Origin: Pseudomonas sp. dw_612
GTDB lineage: Bacteria > Pseudomonadota > Gammaproteobacteria > Pseudomonadales > Pseudomonadaceae
NCBI RefSeq assembly: GCF_018449725.1
Contig: NZ_JAAVVC010000016.1
Coordinates: forward strand, 62,001-126,000
Direction: 5' to 3'
DNA: 64,000 bases
The notes beneath the pieces were generated by a model, which worked only from the letters and a program-made list of their open reading frames with translations, searched no databases and was not told the DNA's origin. The position numbers and the translations under genes were made by a program. Within the stretch, counting starts at the first letter, position 1, and the number at the start of each line of letters is the position of its first letter. Below, one piece after another: positions 25,744 through 34,284 of this stretch.

Positions 25744-26691
25744 ATGCAAATCAAACTCGCCAACCCCCGTGGCTTCTGCGCCGGCGTGGACCGGGCGATC
25801 GAAATCGTCAACCGCGCCCTGGAAGTCTTCGGGCCGCCGATCTATGTGCGCCACGAAGTGGTCCACAACAAATTCGTCGTCGAAGACCTGCGCTCCCGCG
25901 GTGCGATCTTCGTTGAAGAACTGGATCAGGTACCGGACGACGTCATCGTAATCTTCAGTGCCCACGGGGTTTCCCAGGCTGTGCGTACCGAAGCCGCCGG
26001 CCGTGGGCTGAAAGTGTTCGACGCCACCTGCCCGCTGGTGACCAAAGTGCACATCGAAGTCGCGCGCTACAGCCGTGACGGTCGTGAATGCATCCTGATC
26101 GGCCACGCCGGTCATCCGGAAGTCGAAGGCACCATGGGCCAGTACGATGGCAGCAATGGTGGCGCGATCTATCTGGTTGAAGACGAAAAAGACGTCGCCA
26201 CGCTGCAAGTGCACAACCCCGACAAATTGGCGTTCGTGACCCAGACCACCTTGTCCATGGACGACACCAGCCGCGTGATCGACGCCCTGCGTGCGCGTTT
26301 CCCGGCCATCGGTGGTCCGCGCAAGGACGACATCTGCTACGCCACACAAAACCGTCAGGACGCGGTCAAGCAATTGGCCGACGAGTGCGACGTGGTGCTG
26401 GTGGTCGGCAGCCCGAACAGCTCCAACTCCAATCGCCTGCGCGAACTGGCCGAACGCATGGCCACCCCGGCCTATCTGATCGACGGTGCCGAAGACCTGC
26501 AAAAGAGCTGGTTCGATGGCGTCGAGCGTATCGGCATCACCGCTGGCGCCTCCGCCCCGGAAGTACTGGTGCGTGGCGTGATCCAGCAGTTACAGGCCTG
26601 GGGCGCTACCGGTGCCGATGAACTGTCTGGTCGCGAGGAGAACATCACGTTCTCCATGCCTAAAGAATTGCGCGTGCGTTCTTTGCTTTAA
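25744..26691 (+). CDS. ispH: 4-hydroxy-3-methylbut-2-enyl diphosphate reductase
   Basis: 315-aa iron-sulfur enzyme of the last MEP-pathway step, producing IPP and DMAPP that feed IspB in this window. The three cluster Cys are in RGFCAGVDRA (residue 12), DATCPLVTKVH (about 96) and the segment DDICYATQNRQ (about 197). SPNSSNSNRL and GASAPEVLV are further family motifs. The 3' end overlaps the convergent fimT gene by 32 bp. The start ATG follows ACACGAGGCACAGC. Confidence 0.97.
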   Translation: MQIKLANPRGFCAGVDRAIEIVNRALEVFGPPIYVRHEVVHNKFVVEDLRSRGAIFVEELDQVPDDVIVIFSAHGVSQAVRTEAAGRGLKVFDATCPLVTKVHIEVARYSRDGRECILIGHAGHPEVEGTMGQYDGSNGGAIYLVEDEKDVATLQVHNPDKLAFVTQTTLSMDDTSRVIDALRARFPAIGGPRKDDICYATQNRQDAVKQLADECDVVLVVGSPNSSNSNRLRELAERMATPAYLIDGAEDLQKSWFDGVERIGITAGASAPEVLVRGVIQQLQAWGATGADELSGREENITFSMPKELRVRSLL

Positions 26692-27217
26692 GCCTTTTCT
26701 CCTCTGCGCACAGCACCTGCACAACCTTTTGGTTCTCCAGGCGCACTCGGCCCGTTGCAGCCAATACCACCCGCTGGTGACTGACTGGCTCGCGGGCCGC
26801 GCAGAGGTGCAATGTCCCCGCCTGAAAGGCCATGCCCGGCATCAATGGTTGGCCTAGATGGCTGAAGCGCACATACCGCTGGACGTGCCAATTGCCGACA
26901 ATCGGCACCCGAGCGTCGTTCGCATGCTCAATCAGCAGCGGATTGCTGCTGTCCTCCAGCCCCTTGCCGCTGATATCCAGAATAATCCGCCAACCCTGAC
27001 TCCAGTCGCCATCAATGCCGTGAATTACCACGTTCTGGTTGTGCGTGAGCGCTGCGGTCCTCGCGCTGCGTATGCCACTGATCAACGAGTGCGCTGCTGC
27101 CTCCCGATGGTTCGATTCCGTGAGCGCGGCGAACGCCGGACTGACCAACAGCAGAACAATCCCGGCAATTGCCAGTCCCATAAGCAGTTCGATCAGGCTG
27201 AAGCCTTGTTGGTGCAT
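26660..27217 (-). CDS. fimT: FimT-like type IV pseudopilin (GspH family)
   Basis: 185-aa pseudopilin with a type III signal: MHQQGFSLIELLMGLAIAGI, cleavage by PilD expected after Gly5, then Phe and the conserved Glu at +5. The mature part contains a GspH/FimT-like beta domain. It matches PA4549 fimT by position, beside the minor-pilin operon but on the opposite strand. FimT of other species binds DNA in natural transformation; whether this one does is unknown. It overlaps the end of ispH. Confidence 0.85.
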   Translation of the reverse strand: MHQQGFSLIELLMGLAIAGIVLLLVSPAFAALTESNHREAAAHSLISGIRSARTAALTHNQNVVIHGIDGDWSQGWRIILDISGKGLEDSSNPLLIEHANDARVPIVGNWHVQRYVRFSHLGQPLMPGMAFQAGTLHLCAAREPVSHQRVVLAATGRVRLENQKVVQVLCAEEKRLKAKNARAIL

Positions 27218-27347
27218 GTTTTTCCCTCCGTGGCGTGCTGCGGCTCGCGCAATCCGTGCGCGACCAATGGCAAAACAACCGTACGTGCGGCGGTCGAATG
27301 TTCTAGCGTGTAGAAGCAGGTATAGCCGACGGCAACGGAGGGCACCG

Positions 27348-27821
27348 ATGGATCATCGTACAAAAGGTTTCACGCTGGTCGAGGTGCTGATCACGCTCGC
27401 GGTTTTTCTGATTTTGATCACGATGGCCGTTCCAATGTTTACCCGCTCGGTGCAAGGCACCCGCGCCGATACCGAAATTGGCGATTTGCAACGTGCGCTC
27501 AATTTCGCCCGGCTCGAGGCCATCGACCGGGGCGTTACCACACGGTTGCGGCCGACCGCTGGCGGCAACGTCTGGACCGGGACGCTGGCGGTCTACGACG
27601 GTACTGGCGATTTGGCCAATGTATTGCGGGTTGTTCCAGCGCTGAGCAGCGGCGCAACTCTAGCGCTAACCTCAGGAGTGACCGCCATCGATTTCAACAA
27701 TCTGGGCGGTTTGTCGTCACCGTCCACGACGGTGGTGATCACTTATGGTCTTGGGGCGCAAAGCAGGACGCTGAATGTGTGTTTGAACGGACGGATTCTT
27801 TTGGGTGGAAATTGCGGATGA
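27348..27821 (+). CDS. fimU: Minor pilin FimU
   Basis: 157-aa minor pilin with the N-terminus MDHRTKGFTLVEVLITLAVF: PilD cleavage after Gly7, Phe+1 and Glu+5 all present. The C-terminal domain is of the GspH type. In P. aeruginosa FimU links the tip complex PilV-PilW-PilX to the major pilin. Start ATG preceded by GGAGG. First gene of fimU-pilV-pilW-pilX-pilY1-pilE; its TGA overlaps the pilV ATG (ATGA). Confidence 0.92.
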   Translation: MDHRTKGFTLVEVLITLAVFLILITMAVPMFTRSVQGTRADTEIGDLQRALNFARLEAIDRGVTTRLRPTAGGNVWTGTLAVYDGTGDLANVLRVVPALSSGATLALTSGVTAIDFNNLGGLSSPSTTVVITYGLGAQSRTLNVCLNGRILLGGNCG

Positions 27822-28267
27822 GGGATTGGAGCAGGCGAGCACAGGAGGGCATGACGCTGATCGAAGTATTGGTCGCGTTGTTGATTCTGACTGTGGGACT
27901 GCTGGGGGCGGCGGCGATTCAGCTGAATGCGCTCAAGTACACCGACAGCGCGAGGATGACCAGCCAGGCGAATTTTATCGCCTACGACATGATGGATCGT
28001 ATCCGGGCCAACTCCGGCGCCGATTACACCGTTACGCCTCCAACGTCGGCTAACCCGAGTGTCGCACGGGACCAGGACCTTTACGATTTCACCACCAATA
28101 TCGTCAACTTTGGCGGCGCGACCGCCACCGGCAGCGTGGCGCTGAATCAGCGGGTGTACACCATCACCATTACCTGGGATGACTCGCGGGCCGCCAATGT
28201 CGCCAACTCCCGCCGCACTTTTGTCCTGACCAGCCGTGTCGCCGTCGACCCGCCGGTTACGCCATGA
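27818..28267 (+). CDS. pilV: Minor pilin PilV
   Basis: 149-aa type IV minor pilin; prepilin segment SRRAQEGMTLIEVLVALLIL, cleaved after the Gly with Met in place of Phe at +1 and Glu at +5. The remainder fits the PilV family (C-terminal region NSRRTFVLTSRVAV). Part of the priming and tip complex. Start and stop are both translationally coupled by 4-bp ATGA overlaps. Confidence 0.9.
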   Translation: MRDWSRRAQEGMTLIEVLVALLILTVGLLGAAAIQLNALKYTDSARMTSQANFIAYDMMDRIRANSGADYTVTPPTSANPSVARDQDLYDFTTNIVNFGGATATGSVALNQRVYTITITWDDSRAANVANSRRTFVLTSRVAVDPPVTP

Positions 28268-29007
28268 ACCGGTCCAATCGAGGTTTTGGTTTGATCGAGG
28301 TGCTGATCGCCTTGGCGTTGAGCCTGATCGTGGTGCTGGGCGTGGCGCAGGTTTTCATCGCTGCCAAAAACACCTATGTCAGCCAGAACGCCGCCGCCGC
28401 GATGCAGGAAGATGCGCGGTTCGTGTTGAGCAAGATGATTCAGGAAATTCGTATGGTTGGGATGTTTGGTTGCCTGGGGACGGTCAACGATGCGGTTTCA
28501 GGTGGCATCTTCACTGCGGGTCAAACACCGATCGTTTGGGACGAGCCCAACAAGAAGTTGACGCTGTTGACGGCAGATGTTGGCACCAAGGGTGGGACGC
28601 CGACCTGGACGGTGGTGTCCGAGTGCGGCACCAGCAGCGGTAGCGGCGCCAGCGCGGGTATTGCGTACGTTGTCGCACCGCCCCTTAGCGCGGGCCAGAT
28701 AGCATTTCCGATCCGACGGCTGATCTACAGCTACAACGTTAACAACAGCCAATTGCTGATGGGGGTCGGCACGGGTACGCCGGTGCAACAAGTGCTGGTG
28801 AACAATGTCAGTGCTTTCGACGTGAGCTTTGGAGTCATCGGTTCGAACGGAACCTTGGGTTACAACAGCGCCCCGAGCGATATGAAGTCGGTTCGCAGTG
28901 TACGCCTGATATTGACCCTCAAGGATCCGAATAATCGGGTGCGCAACCAAACTTACACCGTGGTTGCCGCTGTGCGTAACTTGTTGCTATCGGCGGAGGG
29001 CCGATGA
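28264..29007 (+). CDS. pilW: Minor pilin PilW
   Basis: 247-aa prepilin-like protein: MNRSNRGFGLIEVLIALALS, cleavage after Gly7, Phe+1, Glu+5. The long C-terminal domain with LTLKDPNNRVRNQTYTVVAA is typical of PilW. It joins PilV and PilX under PilY1 at the pilus tip and is needed for surface sensing in P. aeruginosa. 4-bp overlaps at both ends. Confidence 0.92.
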   Translation: MNRSNRGFGLIEVLIALALSLIVVLGVAQVFIAAKNTYVSQNAAAAMQEDARFVLSKMIQEIRMVGMFGCLGTVNDAVSGGIFTAGQTPIVWDEPNKKLTLLTADVGTKGGTPTWTVVSECGTSSGSGASAGIAYVVAPPLSAGQIAFPIRRLIYSYNVNNSQLLMGVGTGTPVQQVLVNNVSAFDVSFGVIGSNGTLGYNSAPSDMKSVRSVRLILTLKDPNNRVRNQTYTVVAAVRNLLLSAEGR

Positions 29008-29492
29008 AAATTTCCAGGATGACATCTCACGCCCAGCGAGGCATGGCCTTGTTGATCAGCCTGGTCTTTCTGTTGCTGCTGACCCTGATCGGCATTTCAT
29101 CCATGCAGAACGCGACCCTTCAGGAAAAAATGGCAGGCAGCGTGACACTGCGCAATCAATCCTTCCAACTGGCCGAGGCGACCTTGCGCATGGGGGAAAG
29201 CGCCGTGCAACTGGCGAACTATACGCTGGCCGCTTGCGGCACCGGGGTTCCTTGCGCACCGCCGGCTGAAGCGTTAACGCTGACCGGCGCAGGCGTCGAC
29301 GCCAGATCCGGCTCGGGGGTCAACTGGATCGCCGCCGGGGGCGGGTTTTATGGGGTGCAGAACCTCGGAGCCACGATGGGCGCCGTAAATGTGCCGAGCA
29401 ACACTTCGGCCACGCTGTACCGGATCACCGCAGTAGGCATTGTCGGTAACAACATTCGCAGTGTGGTGGAGAGCATCTATGCCAAGTATTGA
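29004..29492 (+). CDS. pilX: Minor pilin PilX
   Basis: 162-aa protein with the PilX-type N-terminus HAQRGMALLISLVFLLLLTL: like other PilX proteins it lacks the +5 Glu of ordinary pilins (an uncharged residue takes its place). The C-terminus is short and beta-rich. The ATGA overlap with pilW and a 14-bp overlap with pilY1 place it in the operon. Confidence 0.9.
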   Translation: MKISRMTSHAQRGMALLISLVFLLLLTLIGISSMQNATLQEKMAGSVTLRNQSFQLAEATLRMGESAVQLANYTLAACGTGVPCAPPAEALTLTGAGVDARSGSGVNWIAAGGGFYGVQNLGATMGAVNVPSNTSATLYRITAVGIVGNNIRSVVESIYAKY

Positions 29493-32400
29493 TGCTCGCG
29501 GTGGCTGGCGCCGACGATGGGCGCAGATGCTATTCGGCGCGTTGCTGAGCCTGTACCTGACGGCACCGTCCTATGCCTTCACGCCATCGGACTCGCCGCT
29601 TTTGAGCGCCGCCGCAGTACCGCCGAATGTGATGTTGCTGATCGATGACTCGGGCAGTATGAACACCATTATCTTCGCGGCAGGGTTCGATCCGACGGTC
29701 AATCGCACACCGGCCAGGCAGTGCAACGCCTTTATCGGCCTGTGTTTGAGTTCATCCGACATAGTCGGCAGCTCGATCTTCCTTTCCAGCCTGCCGACCT
29801 CAGGCTGTTCGGGGGGCGCCTACGCGTTCTACAACAACAGCCTGACCCCGCAATGCATCAAGCTTCCTGACCCGGTTGGCAACGAAAACACCCGTTACAC
29901 CGATGACTACCTGTCGTACCTGGTGGGATTGGCGAACGGTAGCAATCGTGACTTCACCAATGGCTCGATTCCCAACGACTATCGCATCAACGTGGCGCGT
30001 AACGTTTCTTCCTCACTGGTGACCAGTAATCGTGGTCTGCGTATCGGTCTGGCGACGTTCAATCCGCCCACCAGCAACAACTCCGGCAATGGCGGTTATA
30101 TCGCCCGCTCCGTCAGCGATCTGTCGGTCGTCACGGGTAGCGTCACCCAAGCCCAGGCAGACACCAACTACAACGCGCTGATCAGCGCGATCAATGGCCT
30201 CGGCGCCGTGGCCAACACGCCATTGGCCGAAACCTACTACGAAATCACCCGTTACTTTCGTGGCATGGCGCCGTATTACAACGCGACGCCGGCGACCTAC
30301 ACCAGTCCGATCCAGTACCGATGCCAGAAAAACTACGGCGTGGTCGTGACCGACGGCCTGCCGACCTACGACCGCACATTCCCGACCAACGATCCGTTGG
30401 GCACCAACCGCTTGCCCAACTGGGACGGCATCAACAACGACGGCAATAACCCCGCTGGCGATGACGAGGGCGACACCCTGTATCTGGACGACATCGCCAA
30501 GTTCGCCTTCGACATCGACATGCGTTCGACCGGCACCGACCTGGCGGGTAAAAGTTGGGCTGCAGCGGACTTTCCCAAGCAGTACATGAACACTTACACC
30601 GTGGGATTCACTGCGGCCAATCCGATGTTGTCCGATGCCGCTACTTATGGCCAAGGCCTGTATTACCAGGCCAACGACGCCGCCGGCCTGAACACGGCGC
30701 TGTCTTCCGCATTGAGCAACATCACTTCCAAGGCGGGCTCGGGCGGTAGCGGTGTGACCAGCAGCAGTACGCTGAGCAGCGGGTCGAGTTACTTCCAGAC
30801 CACTTACGACCCCAAGGACTGGCGTGGGACGATCAAGGCCTATGGCTTCACGGCCAGCGGTTCGGTCAATACCGCGGCGGTGTTATGGACCACCGACACG
30901 GCGATTGTGCCCGGTGCCGCTGCGCCGACTTACCAGTCCTGGAACACCCTGACCAACGCCGCGATAACCCTGGCCTACAGCAACTTTTCCCCGGCCCAGC
31001 AAACCTCTCTCAGCCAGAGCCTGCCGACCGGGATTGTCGGCAACGACCTGGTGGAGTGGAGCAAGGGCACCAACAAGGCCGGGTTGAAAGTGCGCACGGT
31101 TTTGCTGGGTGACATCATCAACTCGCCCCTCGCGTTGGCTTCTCCCACGGAGCAAACCGCGTCGGACCTGGTGGGCGATTCCACCTACACCACCTACCTG
31201 GCGACTAAAGCCTCCAACATGAGTGCCAGTCTGGTGGTCAACGCCAACGACGGTTTCCTCAATGTCATCAACGCGTCCAACGGTGCCCGACGTTATGCCT
31301 ACATGCCGTCCAGTGTGCTGCCATCGTTGCGCTACATTGCCGATCCAACGTACATCAACGGCGTTAGCCACAAGTTTCTGGTGGACGGTCAGGTCGGCGT
31401 GTTCGATATGCAACTCGCCACCGCTTGGAAAACCGTGGCACTGGGCGGGGTAGGGGCGGGCGGCAGAACGTTCTACGCGGTGCAATTGTTCGACGCATCG
31501 GCAGGTAATGCTTTCAAGGCGTTGTGGGAATTCAGCGCGCCAGCTACAGCGAACACGGCGAACGTTTTCAATGATCTGGGTTATGCCTACGCCCGCCCGG
31601 AAGTGGCACGCTTGGCCGATGGGCGTTGGGCGGCTTTTATCTCCAACGGCTACGGGAGCAATTCGGGGGTGGCGGCGTTGTATGTGGTGGATGTGCGCGA
31701 CGGTTCGCTGATCAAGAAAATCGTGATCGACAGCACGGAAACCACCAATGGTCTGTCTTCGGTAAAGCTCAGGGTCAATTCGCAGAACGTGGTGCAGGCC
31801 GCTTATGGGGGCGACCTGAAAGGGCGTTTGTGGAAGTTCGACCTGAGCGGTGCGACGACCGACACCTGGGGCTTGGCGTTTTCCGGCAAACCGTTGTTCA
31901 CGGCGCCGGGTGGTGCGACTCAGCCGATTACCGCGCAACCACTGCTGGCGGACAATTCCCTCGGCGGCAAGCAAGTGTTTTTCGGCACAGGAAAATTCAA
32001 TGAAGTCGCGGATAAGACCAACAAGGATCTTCAGGCGTTTTATTCCGTGTGGGATGCCGATGGTGGGTCCGGTCAGATTACCGTGGCGAGTTTGCAGGCC
32101 CAGTCGGTGACCGGCGTAACCTCCGGCAGTGCCGGTGGCCAATTCATCACCACGAGCCAGAATGACACGACCTACCCGACCGAGAAGGGCTGGTACCTGC
32201 CGCTGGTGTACAACAACGTGCTGACCGGTGAACGGGTGATCAATCAGGCCAGCCTGGTGGCCGGCCGGATCGTGTTCACCACGGCCAGTGTCGACACCAC
32301 TGACCCGTGTGCCAGTTTCGGTACCGGCAAACTGGTCGAACTGGATGCATTCAGCGGTAAGATGCTCAACTACGCGGTGCTCGACACCAATGGCGACGGG

Positions 32401-32586
32401 CTGGTCGACAGCACGGACTCGATTTCCAGCGGGGTGATTTTCACCGGGGGGATTCCGACCCTGAACGCGATCGTCAACAATGCGGCCCGCAAGATCGTGA
32501 ACGACTCCAGCGGTAGCATCAGCTCCCTGGTGGAGAAACCCGGCGGTGGCGGCAGCCGTCGCATCATGTGGCGACAAATACAGTAA
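29479..32586 (+). CDS. pilY1: Type IV pilus tip adhesin PilY1
   Basis: 1035-aa exported protein, signal peptide to about residue 33 (SYA). An N-terminal von Willebrand A-like domain has the MIDAS core DDSGS at about residues 56-60; the C-terminal half is a PilC-type beta-propeller (AAYGGDLKGRLWKFDL). An EF-hand-like calcium site DTNGDGLVDSTD lies at about 969-980; in P. aeruginosa calcium binding by PilY1 controls extension and retraction. It is shorter than the 1161-aa PAO1 protein. The start overlaps pilX by 14 bp; GGAGAG is the ribosome site. No pilY2 follows. Confidence 0.93.
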   Translation: MPSIDARGGWRRRWAQMLFGALLSLYLTAPSYAFTPSDSPLLSAAAVPPNVMLLIDDSGSMNTIIFAAGFDPTVNRTPARQCNAFIGLCLSSSDIVGSSIFLSSLPTSGCSGGAYAFYNNSLTPQCIKLPDPVGNENTRYTDDYLSYLVGLANGSNRDFTNGSIPNDYRINVARNVSSSLVTSNRGLRIGLATFNPPTSNNSGNGGYIARSVSDLSVVTGSVTQAQADTNYNALISAINGLGAVANTPLAETYYEITRYFRGMAPYYNATPATYTSPIQYRCQKNYGVVVTDGLPTYDRTFPTNDPLGTNRLPNWDGINNDGNNPAGDDEGDTLYLDDIAKFAFDIDMRSTGTDLAGKSWAAADFPKQYMNTYTVGFTAANPMLSDAATYGQGLYYQANDAAGLNTALSSALSNITSKAGSGGSGVTSSSTLSSGSSYFQTTYDPKDWRGTIKAYGFTASGSVNTAAVLWTTDTAIVPGAAAPTYQSWNTLTNAAITLAYSNFSPAQQTSLSQSLPTGIVGNDLVEWSKGTNKAGLKVRTVLLGDIINSPLALASPTEQTASDLVGDSTYTTYLATKASNMSASLVVNANDGFLNVINASNGARRYAYMPSSVLPSLRYIADPTYINGVSHKFLVDGQVGVFDMQLATAWKTVALGGVGAGGRTFYAVQLFDASAGNAFKALWEFSAPATANTANVFNDLGYAYARPEVARLADGRWAAFISNGYGSNSGVAALYVVDVRDGSLIKKIVIDSTETTNGLSSVKLRVNSQNVVQAAYGGDLKGRLWKFDLSGATTDTWGLAFSGKPLFTAPGGATQPITAQPLLADNSLGGKQVFFGTGKFNEVADKTNKDLQAFYSVWDADGGSGQITVASLQAQSVTGVTSGSAGGQFITTSQNDTTYPTEKGWYLPLVYNNVLTGERVINQASLVAGRIVFTTASVDTTDPCASFGTGKLVELDAFSGKMLNYAVLDTNGDGLVDSTDSISSGVIFTGGIPTLNAIVNNAARKIVNDSSGSISSLVEKPGGGGSRRIMWRQIQ

Positions 32587-32600
32587 GTGAGAGTTGAGGC

Positions 32601-32996
32601 ATGCGCAGATCCAACCGAGGTTTTACCCTGATCGAAATCATGATCGTGATTGCGATCATCGGTATCGTCATCACCATTGGCTATCCGAGCCTCACCGAAT
32701 ACATGAAAAAGGGCCGGCGCACCGAAGTCGCCGGGTTGCTTTCCGAGCAGGCGCAGATTCTTGAGCGGTACTATTCCAAGAACAACGTCTACACCAACGC
32801 CACTGGCCTGAGCACGGGGAACGACTTCTACACCATCACTCCGACCATCGCCGACCAGACCTTTACCCTGACCGCCGTGCGCAAGGCCGGTACGGCCATG
32901 GCGACTGACAAGTGCGGGGATTTCACCATTACCAACACCGGCGTCAGAAGCATGCTCAACGCCACGGCCACCACCAAGGATTGCTGGGGCCGCTGA
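32601..32996 (+). CDS. pilE: Minor pilin PilE
   Basis: 131-aa minor pilin, MRRSNRGFTLIEIMIVIAII: Gly7 cleavage, Phe+1, Glu+5, followed by a long alpha-1 helix and a short head with a two-Cys loop (DKCGDF and KDCWGR) like major pilins. Only 14 bp after pilY1, so last gene of the operon; the position of pilY2 in PAO1 is empty here. Confidence 0.92.
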   Translation: MRRSNRGFTLIEIMIVIAIIGIVITIGYPSLTEYMKKGRRTEVAGLLSEQAQILERYYSKNNVYTNATGLSTGNDFYTITPTIADQTFTLTAVRKAGTAMATDKCGDFTITNTGVRSMLNATATTKDCWGR

Positions 32997-33052
32997 GTTT
33001 CTTTTTCGGGCGCCTTTTGCGCTCACTGTCTATTGAACGGTTGGATCAGAAC

Positions 33053-34153
33053 ATGAGCAGTCAACAGCAAGTGGTGATTGTCGGCGGTGGGGTCATTGGC
33101 CTGCTGACCGCGTTCAATCTCGCGTCCGAAGTGCAGAGCGTTGTGCTGCTGGATCGCTCGAACGTCGGCCAGGAATCCTCCTGGGCCGGTGGTGGCATTG
33201 TTTCGCCGCTCTATCCGTGGCGCTACAGCCCAGCGGTCACGGCGCTGGCTCATTGGTCCCAGGATTTTTATCCACAGCTGGGTGAACGGCTGTTTGCCGC
33301 TACCGGTGTCGATCCCGAAGTGCACACCACCGGGCTGTACTGGCTGGATCTCGATGATGAAGCCGAAGCGCTGGCCTGGGCCGAACGGGAAAACCGCCCG
33401 TTGCGGGCTGTGGATATCTCGGCGGCCCATGACGCAGTGCCGGTCCTGGGCGGTGGTTTTTCCCGGGCGATCTACATGGCCGATGTGGCCAACGTGCGTA
33501 ATCCGCGGCTGGTGAAATCCCTGAAAGCGGCGTTGTTGGCGCTGCCGAACGTGACCATCCATGAACAGTGTGAAGTCAGCGGGTTTATCCGCGAAGGCGA
33601 CACGGTGGTCGGGGTTCAGACGTCCACGGGGGCTATTCACGGCGATCAGGTGGTGCTGACGGCGGGCGCCTGGAGCGGCGACTTGCTCAAGAGTCTCGGT
33701 CTGGAACTGCCGGTCGAACCGGTCAAGGGCCAGATGATTCTCTACAAGTGTGCGGCGGACTTTTTGCCGAGCATGGTGCTGGCCAAGGGGCGTTATGCGA
33801 TTCCCCGACGCGACGGGCATATCCTGATCGGCAGTACGCTGGAGCACGAAGGGTTCGACAAGACCCCGACCGAATCGGCGCTGGAAAGCCTGAAAGCTTC
33901 CGCCGTGGAGTTGATTCCGGCGTTGGCGGATGCCGAAGTGGTGGGGCATTGGGCCGGGTTGCGTCCGGGGTCCCCGGAAGGCATTCCGTATATTGGCCAA
34001 GTGCCGGGGTTTGCCGGGCTCTGGCTGAACTGCGGGCATTATCGCAATGGGCTGGTGCTGGCGCCGGCGTCGTGTCAGTTGTTTGCGGATGTGATGTTGG
34101 GCAGGGCGCCGATTATTGATCCGGCGCCGTATGCGCCGGTGGGGCGGGTTTAG
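33053..34153 (+). CDS. thiO: Glycine oxidase ThiO
   Basis: 366-aa FAD-dependent amine oxidase that turns glycine into iminoacetate for the thiazole part of thiamine. The Rossmann motif is at the start (VVIVGGGVIGLLTAFNLA), then SSWAGGGIVSPLYPW; the C-terminal WAGLRPGSPEGIPYIG and NCGHYRNGLVLAPAS are D-amino-acid-oxidase family marks. The start is the ATG five codons before the flavin motif. No other thiamine genes are adjacent. Matches PA4548. Confidence 0.92.
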   Translation: MSSQQQVVIVGGGVIGLLTAFNLASEVQSVVLLDRSNVGQESSWAGGGIVSPLYPWRYSPAVTALAHWSQDFYPQLGERLFAATGVDPEVHTTGLYWLDLDDEAEALAWAERENRPLRAVDISAAHDAVPVLGGGFSRAIYMADVANVRNPRLVKSLKAALLALPNVTIHEQCEVSGFIREGDTVVGVQTSTGAIHGDQVVLTAGAWSGDLLKSLGLELPVEPVKGQMILYKCAADFLPSMVLAKGRYAIPRRDGHILIGSTLEHEGFDKTPTESALESLKASAVELIPALADAEVVGHWAGLRPGSPEGIPYIGQVPGFAGLWLNCGHYRNGLVLAPASCQLFADVMLGRAPIIDPAPYAPVGRV

Positions 34154-34183
34154 CCTTTAGATAGTTGTCGTTTGTCCGATCGC

Positions 34184-34277
34184 CTTCGCGAGCAAGCCCG
34201 CTCCCACATTAGATCTTCGGTGAACACATAATTTGTGAACACCACAGATCCACTGTGGGAGCGGGCTTGCTCGCGAA
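34184..34277. repeat. REP pair, reverse arm first
   Basis: Reverse arm at 34184-34207 and forward arm at 34254-34277, with an inner segment (CACATAATTTGTG) that is itself a small palindrome. It lies between the convergent thiO and pilR. Confidence 0.9.
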
Positions 34278-34284
34278 GAGGCCC

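Noticed and set aside
27265..27300. AlgR-like site (CCGTACGTG) before fimU
   Set aside because: The P. aeruginosa operon is AlgR-controlled, but this match to CCGTTCGTC is too weak to call.
29440..29478. Earlier start for pilY1
   Set aside because: The extra 13 codons overlap pilX further and delay the signal peptide; GGAGAG fits the start at 29479.
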